A DNA stretch of 52,358 bases from Akkermansiaceae bacterium UBA2367 (lineage in GTDB: Bacteria; Verrucomicrobiota; Verrucomicrobiia; Verrucomicrobiales; DEV007), in contig DDTJ01000048.1 in assembly GCA_002344525.1 (NCBI GenBank), positions 1 through 52,358 of the forward strand, given 5' to 3'. The translations under genes were made by a program, and so were the position numbers. Positions 32,823 through 41,904 of this stretch are shown piece after piece; position 1 is the stretch's first letter; each line of letters starts with the position of its first letter. The notes under the pieces are model-generated. The model worked only from the letters and a program-made list of their open reading frames with translations. It did no database searches and had not been told where the DNA came from.

Positions 32823-34115
32823 ATGCATTCCTTCCACTACCAGAACGGCACGCTCTATTGCGAAGGCGTCGATCTCGAAGCTCTCGCCGACGAGCACGGC
32901 ACGCCCCTCTACGTCTACAGCGCCGCGACCATCCTCGACCACTACCGCCGCCTCTCCGGGGCCATGTCGGAGCTCGACTGCCTCGTCTGCTACGCGACCA
33001 AGGCGAACTCGAACCTCGCCGTGTTGAACCTGCTCGCGAAGGAGGGCGCGGGCTTCGACATCGTCTCGGGCGGCGAGCTCTTCCGCGTCGAGAAGGCGGG
33101 GGGCGATCCCGGCAAATGCACCTTTGCTGGCGTCGGAAAGACCCGCGCCGAGATCGAGGCGGGCCTCAAAAAGGGCATCTACTCCTTCAACGCCGAGAGC
33201 GAGGCCGAAGTCGCCTTCATCAACGGGGTCGCCGGACAGCTCGGGCTCGTCGCCCCCGTCGCCCTGCGGGTGAATCCCAATGTCGATGCGAAGACGCACA
33301 AATACATCTCCACCGGCAAGAGCGAGAACAAGTTCGGCATCGACTTCGCCGTGATCCGCGAGGCCTACGCCCGCGCCGCGACCCTGCCGAACGTGAAGCT
33401 GCGCGGTCTGCAAATGCACATCGGCTCGCAGCTCACTTCGGTGAGCCCCTTCGTCGAGGCGGTGGAGAAGGTGCTGCCTCTCGTCGAGGAGTTGAAATCG
33501 CTTTACGGCATCGAGTTTTTCAGCATCGGCGGCGGCATCGGCATCGTCTATCAGGACAGCCTTGCCAGCGGCGGGTCGGACTGGTGGATCGACAAGGACG
33601 AGAAACCCCTCACCATCGAGGAATACGCGGGCCGTCTCGTGCCCCTGCTCCAGCCGCTCGGGCTGCGCATCGTCCTCGAACCGGGCCGCTTCATGGTCGG
33701 CAACGCCGGAGTCCTCCTCACCGAGGTGCTCTACGAGAAGCGCGGCACGGCCAAGACCTTCAAGATCGTCGATGCGGCGATGAACGACCTCATCCGCCCC
33801 GCACTCTACGAAGGCCACCACGAGGTCGCCCCGCTCAAGGAGCCCGTCCCCGGCGAGACCGAGGTCGTGGACATCGTCGGCCCCGTCTGCGAGAGCGGCG
33901 ACTTTTTCGCGCAGAACCGCGAGATCCCGGCGGTGAAGACCGGAGACCGCCTCGCCCTCCTCAGCGCCGGAGCCTACGGCTTCGTCATGGCCTCGAACTA
34001 CAACTCGCGCCCTCTTCCGGCGGAGATTCTCGTGTCCGGCGACCGGGCGATGGTCGTGCGGAAGCGGCAGACCTTCGAGGATTTGATCGAAGGGGAAGAT
34101 GTGCCGGAGGATTGA
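32823..34115 (+). CDS. lysA: Diaminopimelate decarboxylase
   Basis: This 430-aa PLP enzyme converts meso-diaminopimelate to lysine and CO2. The alanine-racemase-like barrel carries the PLP lysine at 60 (CYATKANSN). 'GFDIVSGGEL', 'ENKFGID', 'HIGSQ' and 'GGGIGIVY' are typical. 'EPGRFMVGNAG', the cross-subunit 'VGPVCESGDFFAQNR' with the catalytic Cys, and 'GAYGFVMASNYNSRPLPAEILV' complete the active site. The length is standard. Confidence 0.97.
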   Translation: MHSFHYQNGTLYCEGVDLEALADEHGTPLYVYSAATILDHYRRLSGAMSELDCLVCYATKANSNLAVLNLLAKEGAGFDIVSGGELFRVEKAGGDPGKCTFAGVGKTRAEIEAGLKKGIYSFNAESEAEVAFINGVAGQLGLVAPVALRVNPNVDAKTHKYISTGKSENKFGIDFAVIREAYARAATLPNVKLRGLQMHIGSQLTSVSPFVEAVEKVLPLVEELKSLYGIEFFSIGGGIGIVYQDSLASGGSDWWIDKDEKPLTIEEYAGRLVPLLQPLGLRIVLEPGRFMVGNAGVLLTEVLYEKRGTAKTFKIVDAAMNDLIRPALYEGHHEVAPLKEPVPGETEVVDIVGPVCESGDFFAQNREIPAVKTGDRLALLSAGAYGFVMASNYNSRPLPAEILVSGDRAMVVRKRQTFEDLIEGEDVPED

Positions 34116-34159
34116 GGGGAAACATAGGGCTCCGAAAGCATTCGCCGATCAAACATTCC

Positions 34160-35479
34160 ATGAAGATCGGCTACATCGCGATGAGCGGCCTCCGGCTGGC
34201 GGATGCCGGGCTGCTTGAGCTGGGCCTTTCCTTCCCCGCCGTCTCCCGTCGCGCTCGCGAGATCGAGGCTCTTCCTTCGCTCGGCCTGCTGACTTTGGCC
34301 GGGATGTCGCCGCCCCGTTTCGAAGCCGAATACCTCGAAGTGCGGGATATCGCGGAGGTGCCCGACCGTTTCGATGCGGTGGCCCTCTCCACTCTGAGCG
34401 CGACCGCGAAGGAAGCCTATGTGATGGCCGCCAGATTCCGGGAGAAGGGGATTCCCGTCATCCTCGGCGGCTTGCACGCCACCCTCGCCCCCGGCGAGGC
34501 CGCGAAACATGCCGACGCCCTCGTCATCGGCGAAGGGGAGCCCGTCTGGCCCGAGGTGCTGCGGGATCTGGAGCGCGGCCGCCTGAAGCCGATCTACGAC
34601 TCCCGCCTCCGGGGCACCTACGATCTGCGCGACTCCCCTATGCCTCGCTTCGAACTGCTCGCGCCCGACCGCTATCCACGCTTCACCGTGCAAACCCAAC
34701 GAGGCTGCCCCTACGCCTGCGAATTCTGCGCCGCCTCGATGCGGCTCTCGCCGACCTTCCGCGTCAAGCCGGTCGAAAAAGTCGTCGCCGAGCTGCGGCG
34801 CATCCAGGAGCTTTTCCGGCGACCCTTCATCGAGTTCGCCGACGACAACACCTTCGCCGACAAGCGCCACGGGCGCGCCCTGATGAAGGCGATGGAACGC
34901 GAAGGGCTGCGCTGGTTCACCGAGACGGACGTCTCCGTCGCCGACGATGAGGATCTCCTGCGCCGGATGCGCGACGCCGGATGCCAGCAGGTCCTCATCG
35001 GATTCGAAAGCCCCCGCTTCGGACCGCTCGACGGGGTGGAGAGGAACGCGAATTGGAAGGCCCGGCGCACGAGCCGCTATCTGAAAGCGGTGGAGACGAT
35101 CCAGCGCCACGGCATCGCCGTGAACGGCTGCTTCATCCTCGGCCTCGACGGGGACGGGCCGGACAGCTTCGAGGAGGTCTTCCGTTTCGTCGATGAAAGC
35201 GGGCTCCACGATGTGCAGATCACCTATCTCACCCCCTTTCCCGGCACGCCGCTCTGGGCGCGGCTCTCCGAGGAGGGGCGCATCCTCAGCGAGGCGGCGA
35301 CGGAGCGCTACACGCTTTTCGACATCAACTTCCAGCCTGACCGTATGAGCGTGGCGCAGCTCCGCGACGGGTTCCACGGTTTGGCCCGTCGTCTCTACGC
35401 CCCCGAATTCGTCGAGAAACGGACTCGCCATTTCCGCAGCCTTTTGCGAAACTCGATCCGGGAAAGAAAGCTGGCATGA
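34160..35479 (+). CDS. B12-binding-domain radical SAM protein
   Basis: This 439-aa protein has an N-terminal cobalamin-binding-like Rossmann domain (residues 1-150; 'FDAVALSTLSATAKEAYVMA', 'PVILGGLHATLAPGEA', 'DALVIGEGEPVWPEVL'). The radical SAM core follows, with the 4Fe-4S ligands Cys183, Cys187 and Cys190 in CPYACEFC, and 'FIEFADDNTF', 'GCQQVLIGFESP', 'GIAVNGCFILGLDGD'. It belongs with Elp3/MiaB-type B12 radical SAM proteins of unassigned substrate. The following membrane-protein gene overlaps its stop (ATGA at 35476-35479). Confidence 0.92.
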   Translation: MKIGYIAMSGLRLADAGLLELGLSFPAVSRRAREIEALPSLGLLTLAGMSPPRFEAEYLEVRDIAEVPDRFDAVALSTLSATAKEAYVMAARFREKGIPVILGGLHATLAPGEAAKHADALVIGEGEPVWPEVLRDLERGRLKPIYDSRLRGTYDLRDSPMPRFELLAPDRYPRFTVQTQRGCPYACEFCAASMRLSPTFRVKPVEKVVAELRRIQELFRRPFIEFADDNTFADKRHGRALMKAMEREGLRWFTETDVSVADDEDLLRRMRDAGCQQVLIGFESPRFGPLDGVERNANWKARRTSRYLKAVETIQRHGIAVNGCFILGLDGDGPDSFEEVFRFVDESGLHDVQITYLTPFPGTPLWARLSEEGRILSEAATERYTLFDINFQPDRMSVAQLRDGFHGLARRLYAPEFVEKRTRHFRSLLRNSIRERKLA

Positions 35480-36696
35480 CCGAGAGCAATGAGCGAAAGA
35501 CGATCCGGGCGGTCGATCTGTTTCTCTGCCTGATCGGAAACCGGGGCGCGATCGAGCGCATCGCCGCCGCGCCCGGCATCGTGCTTGCCGCCGCGATGCT
35601 CGTCCTCTCCGCCGGGATCGCCCGCAACTACGACCATCTCGACCTGTTGCGGCGGGGGGAATGGTTTGTCGGTCCCTTCGTCGCGTCGTTGGTGACGACT
35701 TCCTTCGTCGCTCTTTGGTTGTGGATCGGCCTCCGCCTCGGGAAGGCGGGCCGTGCCGGACCGCAACTGCTCGTGTTCCTGAACCTCGTGTGGCTGACGG
35801 CTCCCTGCGCCTGGCTCTACGGCATCCCCGTCGAGCGATACACCGACTTGGTGACCGCGACGAAGTGGAACATCGCCTTTCTCGCCATCGTCTCGCTCTG
35901 GCGCGTCGCCTTGATCGTCCGGTCGCTCGTGGTTCTGACCGCCGCCCCGTGGCCCCGCGTCCTCGCCTTGGTCCTCGCGTCCGCCGCCTTGGAGATGGCC
36001 GTCGGCTCCTTCTACAAGAGCCTTTCCCTGATCAACATCATGGGCGGGGTCCGTCTTTCCCCGCACGAGGAAATCCTGCAAAGGGCCACCTCCTTCACCG
36101 CCACCGCGTCGTTCTGGACCTTCGTCGCCGCCTCGGTCTCCCTCTTCTTCCTTCGCGGGGAGGCCGACCGTTCCCTGAACCGCGTCCCGCGCCTCTCGGC
36201 AGGAGCCGCGCCCGCCGTGTTGGCCGCGATCTGCCTGCTCGCGTGGGCCGGAGCAGCAGTGCCCCATCACCGGCAGATCGCGAACCGCGACCGCTTGGAG
36301 GCGTTCGTCCGCAAAGGCGATCTGGAAGCCGCGATCCGCTTTGCGATGTCGAAAACGCGGGAGGACTTCCCTCCGATCCACTACCTCCCTCCCGTTCCGG
36401 GCGGTTATCTATACGCCCCTCCGTCGAAGCTGCTCGACCTGCTCGAGGCCCTGCCCGCCGACGCGCCCGACTGGCTCCGGGAGGAGTGGACTGGAAATAC
36501 CATCGAGGCGAGCAAGAGTTTCATCAGGGATACGGAGGGCGGCTATTTCAGGCGGGTCCGGGAACGCCATCCCGACCTTTTCCGAACTTTTGCCGACTAT
36601 GCTGACGAATTGGAGGGACGGAACGATCTGGACTATCCAGAGCGATCTTGGCTGGAACAGTTCAGGCAAGCGAGCGCGGAAGGAACGGAGGAATGA
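35476..36696 (+). CDS. Multi-pass membrane protein with C-terminal soluble domain, uncharacterised
   Basis: This 406-aa protein has about six transmembrane helices in residues 28-265 ('IVLAAAMLVLSAGI', 'PFVASLVTTSFVALWLWIGL', 'LLVFLNLVWLTAPCAWLYG' and others). A C-terminal region of about 140 residues is charged and contains 'HYLPPVPGGYLYAPPSKLLDLLEAL'. I do not recognise the family. It is translationally coupled to the B12 radical SAM gene by a 4-nt overlap, which suggests a joint role in modifying a membrane lipid or envelope compound. Confidence 0.7.
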   Translation: MTESNERKTIRAVDLFLCLIGNRGAIERIAAAPGIVLAAAMLVLSAGIARNYDHLDLLRRGEWFVGPFVASLVTTSFVALWLWIGLRLGKAGRAGPQLLVFLNLVWLTAPCAWLYGIPVERYTDLVTATKWNIAFLAIVSLWRVALIVRSLVVLTAAPWPRVLALVLASAALEMAVGSFYKSLSLINIMGGVRLSPHEEILQRATSFTATASFWTFVAASVSLFFLRGEADRSLNRVPRLSAGAAPAVLAAICLLAWAGAAVPHHRQIANRDRLEAFVRKGDLEAAIRFAMSKTREDFPPIHYLPPVPGGYLYAPPSKLLDLLEALPADAPDWLREEWTGNTIEASKSFIRDTEGGYFRRVRERHPDLFRTFADYADELEGRNDLDYPERSWLEQFRQASAEGTEE

Positions 36697-36702
36697 ACGA
36701 GG

Positions 36703-37974
36703 TCAGGTGGTCGCCAACGGATTCCGGACGTGTCGCAGCCACAGAAAGCAGCCGAGGCTCCCGGCGACGCAGATGAGGTAGATCAAGAGCAGCACTTGAT
36801 CCGCGAGCCGTAGCTCTGGAGGAAGGCTGGCGGCGAACCCGGCCACGACGATGGCCCCCAGCGCCAGCGGGATGAGCCAGCGCGGCATCATTCGCCCCGG
36901 CGAACGCAGATGGAGGAAGCCCAGAGCGGCGGCGATCAAGATTCCGGCGACCTGCCCGAAGGCGGGCGGGATTTCGACCCCGTGCCGCCGCGACCACCCG
37001 TCGAGCCCGTTGGCGAGGACCGTCGCCGTGGCGAGCCAGACGAGCGCACCGGCGGACACGACCCGTTCGGACGCGGTGACGGAGCGCGGAGGGGCGGAGG
37101 CCTCGGGCCGATTGAAGCGATGGAACACGAGGGCGAAAGTCAGGCCCCCGCCCACGCCGATGGACATCTCCCAGAATTTCCACCAATCGAGGTCGGGGCC
37201 GACGCCGTAGAAGGTCTGCCAGACCGCTCCGAGGGAAAAGGAGAGGGCGAAGCCCAAGCCCATGATCGATATCACGGCGACCGCGCGGACGTCGCGGCGG
37301 AGGGCCTCGAAGGCCAGGAATCCGGCATAGGCCCCGACATGCGGCGCGATGTTCCGGATCGACCCTGCCGCGCGGAGACAGGTCTTGTTGGCGGGATCGG
37401 CGTAGAGGCCCTCGTCGTGGAAGGGCAGGAACCAAGAGGGAAAGGCGACGACGATTCCGTAGGCTGCCACCGCACCGACCAGCCCGGCGGCGAGACGCCC
37501 CATCCACCCGGCCGCGCCGAGGGGGCGGCGCGGGGCGCACCAAGCCATGAAGACGCCTGTCAGGCCACCCCAGTGCAGGCCGCAGCAGAAGAGCATGGCG
37601 TATCCCGTCCAAGGGGCGATCTCGCGGACGCCGTCGGGATAGTCGAGATGGAAGCGTCCTTGGACCCAACTGATATAGACGCCGTAGCCCGTGAGACCGC
37701 CGCAGGCGATGCCGAGCAGGATCGCTGCGACGACATGGCCGTGGCCGTAGGGCCGTCGCCGTTCATCGCCGAAGCGCCGCGAGAACCCGAGCCAGAGCAT
37801 CGCCCAGCCGAGCCCGGCGAGGATGCCGCCCTGCGAGCCGCCGAATCCGTCCGTCCCCCGGATCGTCCAGAAAAAGGCCCCCATCAGGGCGAAGATCGCG
37901 GCGGCGGGCCAGAAGGCGGGCTTGCGGCGCGGCGACGGGACGTCAGGAGGGGTGTGAGATGGCAGGTCCGGCAT
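36703..37974 (-). CDS. Polytopic membrane protein, uncharacterised
   Basis: This 423-aa protein has a Pro-rich cytoplasmic N-terminus and about 11 hydrophobic helices ('AAAIFALMGAFFWTIRGTDG', 'AAILLGIACGGLTGYGVYIS', 'MLFCCGLHWGGLTGVFMAWC', and more to the C-terminus). Conserved-looking polar strings within membrane segments, 'TIRGTDGFGGSQGG' and 'RFHLDYPDG', suggest transport or a membrane enzyme, but no family is recognised. It converges on the preceding gene with a 6-nt gap, so the two 3' ends almost touch. Confidence 0.7.
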   Translation of the reverse strand: MPDLPSHTPPDVPSPRRKPAFWPAAAIFALMGAFFWTIRGTDGFGGSQGGILAGLGWAMLWLGFSRRFGDERRRPYGHGHVVAAILLGIACGGLTGYGVYISWVQGRFHLDYPDGVREIAPWTGYAMLFCCGLHWGGLTGVFMAWCAPRRPLGAAGWMGRLAAGLVGAVAAYGIVVAFPSWFLPFHDEGLYADPANKTCLRAAGSIRNIAPHVGAYAGFLAFEALRRDVRAVAVISIMGLGFALSFSLGAVWQTFYGVGPDLDWWKFWEMSIGVGGGLTFALVFHRFNRPEASAPPRSVTASERVVSAGALVWLATATVLANGLDGWSRRHGVEIPPAFGQVAGILIAAALGFLHLRSPGRMMPRWLIPLALGAIVVAGFAASLPPELRLADQVLLLIYLICVAGSLGCFLWLRHVRNPLATT

Positions 37975-38097
37975 TGCGGGAACCTGCGTGCGCGGAGGCT
38001 CCCGGTCAAACCGCCCGGACGCCGGACGCGATTTCGCGGACTTTCCGCTTGAAATGCCCTGCTTTTCTTCCGAACATGCGAATCCGAACGACTCGCT

Positions 38098-38514
38098 ATG
38101 AGAAGCGCCGCCTACGTCCTTGCCACTTCCCTCCTCTTCCTTCTCGCGGGAGAGGCCGCCGCCCAGCAGCCCTCGGCCTCCTCCTCGAAGCCGAAGCCGG
38201 AGATCCCGCCGCCGTGGAAGTGCCACTATCCGCGCAAGGACCGCAGCTTCTGCAAGGTCTTCCCGAATTTCTCCCTCCGCCACGGCATCTGCAATCCCGA
38301 CCCCGCGCACCTCGGCCACATCGAATGGTGCCGCGAGGACGTGACCATCACGGAGCGGGACGACTGCGGCAATTTCGAGACCTACGAGGCGGTGACGATC
38401 ACCTACCGCAAGGTCTATGCGAACGGCGCTTGGGGCGGGAAGTTCAGGAAGACCTATCGCAAGGAGCCTTCGCTGATCACTCCGCCCCTCCTCGCGAAGA
38501 GTGTCGCGAAGTGA
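38098..38514 (+). CDS. Secreted cysteine-containing protein, uncharacterised
   Basis: This 138-aa protein has a signal peptide (MRSAAYVLATSLLFLLAGEAA, cut before QQPS). A Ser/Lys/Pro linker follows, then a small domain with cysteines at about 42, 52, 65, 78 and 90 in the mature sequence ('WKCHYP', 'SFCKVF', 'GICNPD', 'EWCRED', 'DDCGNFE'), possibly disulfide-bonded. It lies 25 nt before the flavin reductase gene and 123 nt after the divergent membrane-protein gene start. No family is recognised. Confidence 0.65.
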   Translation: MRSAAYVLATSLLFLLAGEAAAQQPSASSSKPKPEIPPPWKCHYPRKDRSFCKVFPNFSLRHGICNPDPAHLGHIEWCREDVTITERDDCGNFETYEAVTITYRKVYANGAWGGKFRKTYRKEPSLITPPLLAKSVAK

Positions 38515-38539
38515 CCGGTCGCGTACGGACCGTCCCGCC

Positions 38540-39145
38540 ATGGAGTTCGACCTCACCGGCGGCGAATATCTGGCTCGCGCCTACAAGCTCCTCGCGGGCC
38601 TCGTCACGCCCCGTCCCATCGCTTGGGTCACGACGCAGGACGAGGAGGGACGGGTCAACGCGGCACCTTTCAGCTTCTTCAACCTCCTCGGCACCGACCC
38701 GCCCATGCTCGGCTTCGCCCCCGGCGACCGGGAACCCGGCGTGCCCAAGGACACGGCCCGCAATATCCGTCGCACCCGGGAGTTCGTCGTGAACCTCGTC
38801 GACGAGTCCTGCGCCGAGGCGATGAACCTGACCTCCTCCGACGTCGGGCCGGAGGTTAGCGAGATCGAGCTGGCCGGGCTCCACACCGTCCCGAGCCGAG
38901 CCGTCGCCCCTCCCCGCATCGCCGAGGCCCCCGTGGCCCTCGAATGCACCGAATGGGCCACTCTCGAAATGGGGGGGAACCGCCTCGTCGTCGGCTTGAT
39001 CCGCCACGTCTTCGTCCGGGAGGGTCTGGTCGATCCCCATACCCTGTTGGTCGATCCCGAGGCTTTCCTCCCCATCGGCCGCATGGAGGTGCCGTCCGGC
39101 TACTGCCGCACCCGCGACCGTTTCCAGATGCCGAGACCGAGGTAA
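38540..39145 (+). CDS. Flavin reductase-like (FMN-binding split barrel) protein
   Basis: This 201-aa protein has the split-barrel flavin reductase signature 'YKLLAGLVTPRPIAWVTTQDEEGRVNAAPFSFFNLLGTDPPMLGF' and 'DTARNIRRTREFVVNLVDE'. 'VALECTEWATLEMGGNRLVVGLIRHVFV' and the C-terminal 'FLPIGRMEVPSGYCRTRDRF' follow. It binds FMN and probably reduces free flavin, or has another FMN-dependent role. The start is the ATG at 38540. It is transcribed with the small secreted protein upstream, though a functional link is not evident. Confidence 0.9.
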   Translation: MEFDLTGGEYLARAYKLLAGLVTPRPIAWVTTQDEEGRVNAAPFSFFNLLGTDPPMLGFAPGDREPGVPKDTARNIRRTREFVVNLVDESCAEAMNLTSSDVGPEVSEIELAGLHTVPSRAVAPPRIAEAPVALECTEWATLEMGGNRLVVGLIRHVFVREGLVDPHTLLVDPEAFLPIGRMEVPSGYCRTRDRFQMPRPR

Positions 39146-39302
39146 AGCCGCCCCGCGGCACTTCCCTCTCGTCGAATCCCCGAATTTCATTTGGCAAAGT
39201 GAAATAATTCGCTTCCATTTGTCCATCCCCCCGCGTGGATCGCGGAGGGCTTTGGCCACGCTCCTGCTGAGACCTCCCTTCCATCCCCATCCGCGAACCC
39301 CC

Positions 39303-41063
39303 TTGGCCGACAAACCGACAGACCTGCTCGGGAAGAACTACTTCCAGACCCGGGAGAAGCTCAGCGAAACCATCGAGTCGCTCAACGAACTCGGGCGCGA
39401 GAGCGGCATCGACCCGGCCCGGCTCGCCCTGCTGAAAAACCTCCTCGCCAATCTGGAGGACCCCTTCCTCTTCGTCGTCGTCGGCGAGGTCAAGGCAGGC
39501 AAGTCCTCGCTCCTCAACGCTCTCTTCGGCGAGGACTTCTGCGCCGCCGACGTGGTCCCCACGACGGAGCGCATCGCCTTCTTCAAATACGGGGCCGAGC
39601 CGCACGAGTTCGAGTTCTCCGGAGACATCGTCGAAGTCTTCCGGCCGAACGCCTTCCTCAAGGACTTCAACCTCGTCGACACGCCCGGGACGAACTCGAT
39701 CGCGGCCGGGCACCAGCAGATCACGGAGCAGTTCCTGCCCATGGCGGACCTCGTCCTCTTTGTCTTCTCCGTGACGAACCCTTGGGGGGCCTCGACTTGG
39801 GAGTTCCTCGACCGCATCCATCACCAGTGGAAGAAGAAGATCGTCTTCATCCTCCAGCAATGCGACCTGCGCACCGAGGAGGAGGTCGCCGCCATCCTTG
39901 AGCACCTTCAGAAAACCGCGCACCACCGCTTCGGGCAGCATTTCCCCACCTTCGCGGTCTCGGCGAAGAAGGCCTTCCTCGCGAAGACCTCGGGTCTCGA
40001 CCACGACGACCTCTCCCGCAAAAGCCAGATCGAGGGACTGGAGCGCTACATCGCGGGCACGGTCGAGTCCTCCGAGCCCCGCCTCGTCAAGCTGATCCAC
40101 GCGTGGCGGGCCTCCTGCTTCGTGCTCGGCGAGATCAAGGAGAAGCTCGGGGCCGCCTCCGAGATCATCCGCGCCGACGACGAACTGCTCAGCGAACTGG
40201 AGCCGGCCTGCAAGACCCAGCAGGAGCGCACCCTGAAGAAGTGCGAGCCGCTCTTCGAGGCCTTCGACCAGAGCTTCATGGCCGCGGGCCTCCAGGCCGA
40301 GCCTCTCCTCGACTCCGAGTTCCGCGTCATCTCCGCCCTGATGCCGCGCCGCAAGAGCGCCGAGGAGATCGAGGGTCTCATCTTCGCCACGACGATGAAG
40401 GCCGTGCGCCGCAGCATCGGGGCCGGGGCCACGGCAGTGAAGGAGGACGTCGCCCACCTCTGGGAGCGCGTCTCCGAGGAGATGCAGGAGCATTTCAACC
40501 TCGAACTCAGCGTGGGCGAGGACGGCAGCCCCGACTGGGCCCCGGCCCACCGCCGCATCGAGGAGAAAGTCGAGGAGGCCACCGCCGCCTCCCTGCGCGA
40601 GCTGAACTTGCGCGACCAGATCGGCGGGCTCTTCGCGCGGCGTAGCCGTCTCGTCTGGAGCTGCATCTTCACCGCCGTCCTCACCGCCCTCGGCGGGGTC
40701 ATCCTCACGATGCTGCAGCAATCGCCGTGGAACGCCGCCGCCTTCGGCGTCGCCTCGCTCTTCCTCATTCTCGGGGCCGTCGTGGGGGCGCAGTCGGTGA
40801 AACGGGCGCGCGCCTACTACACCTCCATCCTCGACCGCCATCGCGAACTCCTCGCGAAACAGCAGCGCGCCGCCTTCACCGAGGGCACGGCGGCCTTCTA
40901 CGAGGACTTCATCGCCCTTTTCGAACCGCTCCGGAAGGTCTGCCGCGAGCACCGCGAGCGCTACGAACCGCAGTTGCGGGTCATTCAAGGGACGGAGCGT
41001 GCCCTCGCCGAGCTGGAGCGCATCCTCGCCCCGGTGGAGAAAGCCCTCAGTTCCCGGAAGTAG
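39303..41063 (+). CDS. Bacterial dynamin-like GTPase
   Basis: About 586 aa. The GTPase domain has G1 GEVKAGKSS (61-69), G2 Thr in 'VVPTTERIAF', G3 DTPGTNS and a G4-like 'QQCDLR'. A long helical stalk follows. Near the C-terminus two hydrophobic helices form a hairpin ('IFTAVLTALGGVILTML' and 'AAFGVASLFLILGAVVGA'), the membrane-insertion paddle seen in BDLP and LeoA-type proteins. The function would be membrane remodelling or membrane-stress and phage protection. No ATG precedes the GTPase domain; TTG at 39303 is chosen and TTG at 39219 is the alternative. Its 3' end overlaps the convergent redoxin gene by 17 nt. Confidence 0.87.
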   Translation: MADKPTDLLGKNYFQTREKLSETIESLNELGRESGIDPARLALLKNLLANLEDPFLFVVVGEVKAGKSSLLNALFGEDFCAADVVPTTERIAFFKYGAEPHEFEFSGDIVEVFRPNAFLKDFNLVDTPGTNSIAAGHQQITEQFLPMADLVLFVFSVTNPWGASTWEFLDRIHHQWKKKIVFILQQCDLRTEEEVAAILEHLQKTAHHRFGQHFPTFAVSAKKAFLAKTSGLDHDDLSRKSQIEGLERYIAGTVESSEPRLVKLIHAWRASCFVLGEIKEKLGAASEIIRADDELLSELEPACKTQQERTLKKCEPLFEAFDQSFMAAGLQAEPLLDSEFRVISALMPRRKSAEEIEGLIFATTMKAVRRSIGAGATAVKEDVAHLWERVSEEMQEHFNLELSVGEDGSPDWAPAHRRIEEKVEEATAASLRELNLRDQIGGLFARRSRLVWSCIFTAVLTALGGVILTMLQQSPWNAAAFGVASLFLILGAVVGAQSVKRARAYYTSILDRHRELLAKQQRAAFTEGTAAFYEDFIALFEPLRKVCREHRERYEPQLRVIQGTERALAELERILAPVEKALSSRK

Positions 41064-41616
41064 GGGCGAAAACGATGCCGCAGCCCATCGCCTCGGTGCG
41101 CGGGTTCGCGACCGGCTTCCCCTCGCGGATCGCGGCGAGGGCGTCGCGCAGGTCGTGGGTCTTCACCTCGCGCTGCCGTTTCGTGGGGCCGAGGTAGAGG
41201 TCGTTGATGCGGCCTTGGTAGAGCGCCTTCCCTTCCGGGGAAACGACGACGACCTCGGGGGTGGTCTTCGCGCCGAGCTGCTTCGCGAGTTTCTGCTCCG
41301 CGTCGGTGAGCACGGGCGCGGCGATCTCCATCATCGTCGCGTGCTGCTTGCGGTCCGCCTCGGTCACGGTCGTGTCGGAGTGGACGAAGCGGAAGGCGAA
41401 GTCGTCGCCGAAGTCCTTCACGATGGCGCTCATCTCCGGGCCGAATTTGTTCGAGGTGGGGCAGTAGGGCGAGATGAAGAAGACCACTGCGGCTTTCTTC
41501 CTTCCGGCGTCGAGCGGGGCGACCGGCTTGCCGTCGAGGTCGGGCAGGGAGGCGACGGGTTCGGCGAACGAAATGGTCGCTGACAAGGCGAAGGCGAGGA
41601 GGAGAGCGTGTTTCAT
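41047..41616 (-). CDS. Secreted thioredoxin-fold (redoxin) protein
   Basis: This 189-aa protein has a signal peptide (MKHALLLAFALSATISFAEP). A thioredoxin-like AhpC/TSA-redoxin fold follows: 'AAVVFFISPYCPTSNKFGPEM' with a CPTSN active-site segment (one cysteine followed by Thr-Ser, not CxxC), 'PVLTDAEQKLAKQLGAKTTPEVVVV' with the cis-Pro, and 'RTEAMGCGIVF'. The single-Cys CxxS-like site argues against a classical disulfide reductase; this type often sits in PVC secretomes. The start is set by the signal peptide. It is divergent from cas3. Confidence 0.85.
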   Translation of the reverse strand: MKHALLLAFALSATISFAEPVASLPDLDGKPVAPLDAGRKKAAVVFFISPYCPTSNKFGPEMSAIVKDFGDDFAFRFVHSDTTVTEADRKQHATMMEIAAPVLTDAEQKLAKQLGAKTTPEVVVVSPEGKALYQGRINDLYLGPTKRQREVKTHDLRDALAAIREGKPVANPRTEAMGCGIVFAPTSGN

Positions 41617-41904
41617 GCAGACTTGGGTAGCGTCGCTTGCGCCGCTGCGCAAGCGTTGTCCCGTTTCAACCCGATGCTTCGGCAATTTGTCTGGCCTCAT
41701 CCTCGCGAGGACATGGGCCGCCTCCGCCTGATGTGTGGTTTTAGGGGCGAGAGAGGCGAAGCGTTTTTTTGGAAAAAGTGCGGGGGAGGGTCCGTGAATG
41801 TCCCACCCCCGGGGATAAGGTGGGCAAATACGGAGCGATCATGCTTCCCTTGCCGGAGAATTCCGGAGAGGATGGCGCATATCGTACCAATCCACGCCCA
41901 TCCG
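41617..41904. other. Gap between the redoxin gene and cas3, probable cas3 promoter region
   Basis: 288 nt without a credible gene. A perfect 9-bp hairpin (41634-41642 with 41647-41655, loop cgct) lies near the redoxin start. A T7 run followed by 'ggaaaaagtg' (41764-41780) and G/C-rich repeats lie before cas3. No confident -35/-10 pair was found. Confidence 0.5.

Noticed and set aside
41662..41675. GTTTCAACCC in the gap upstream of cas3, similar to the start of the reversed CRISPR repeat
   Set aside because: Only about nine of the first ten bases match and the rest diverges. This could be chance, unlike the exact 14-nt match at 44409.
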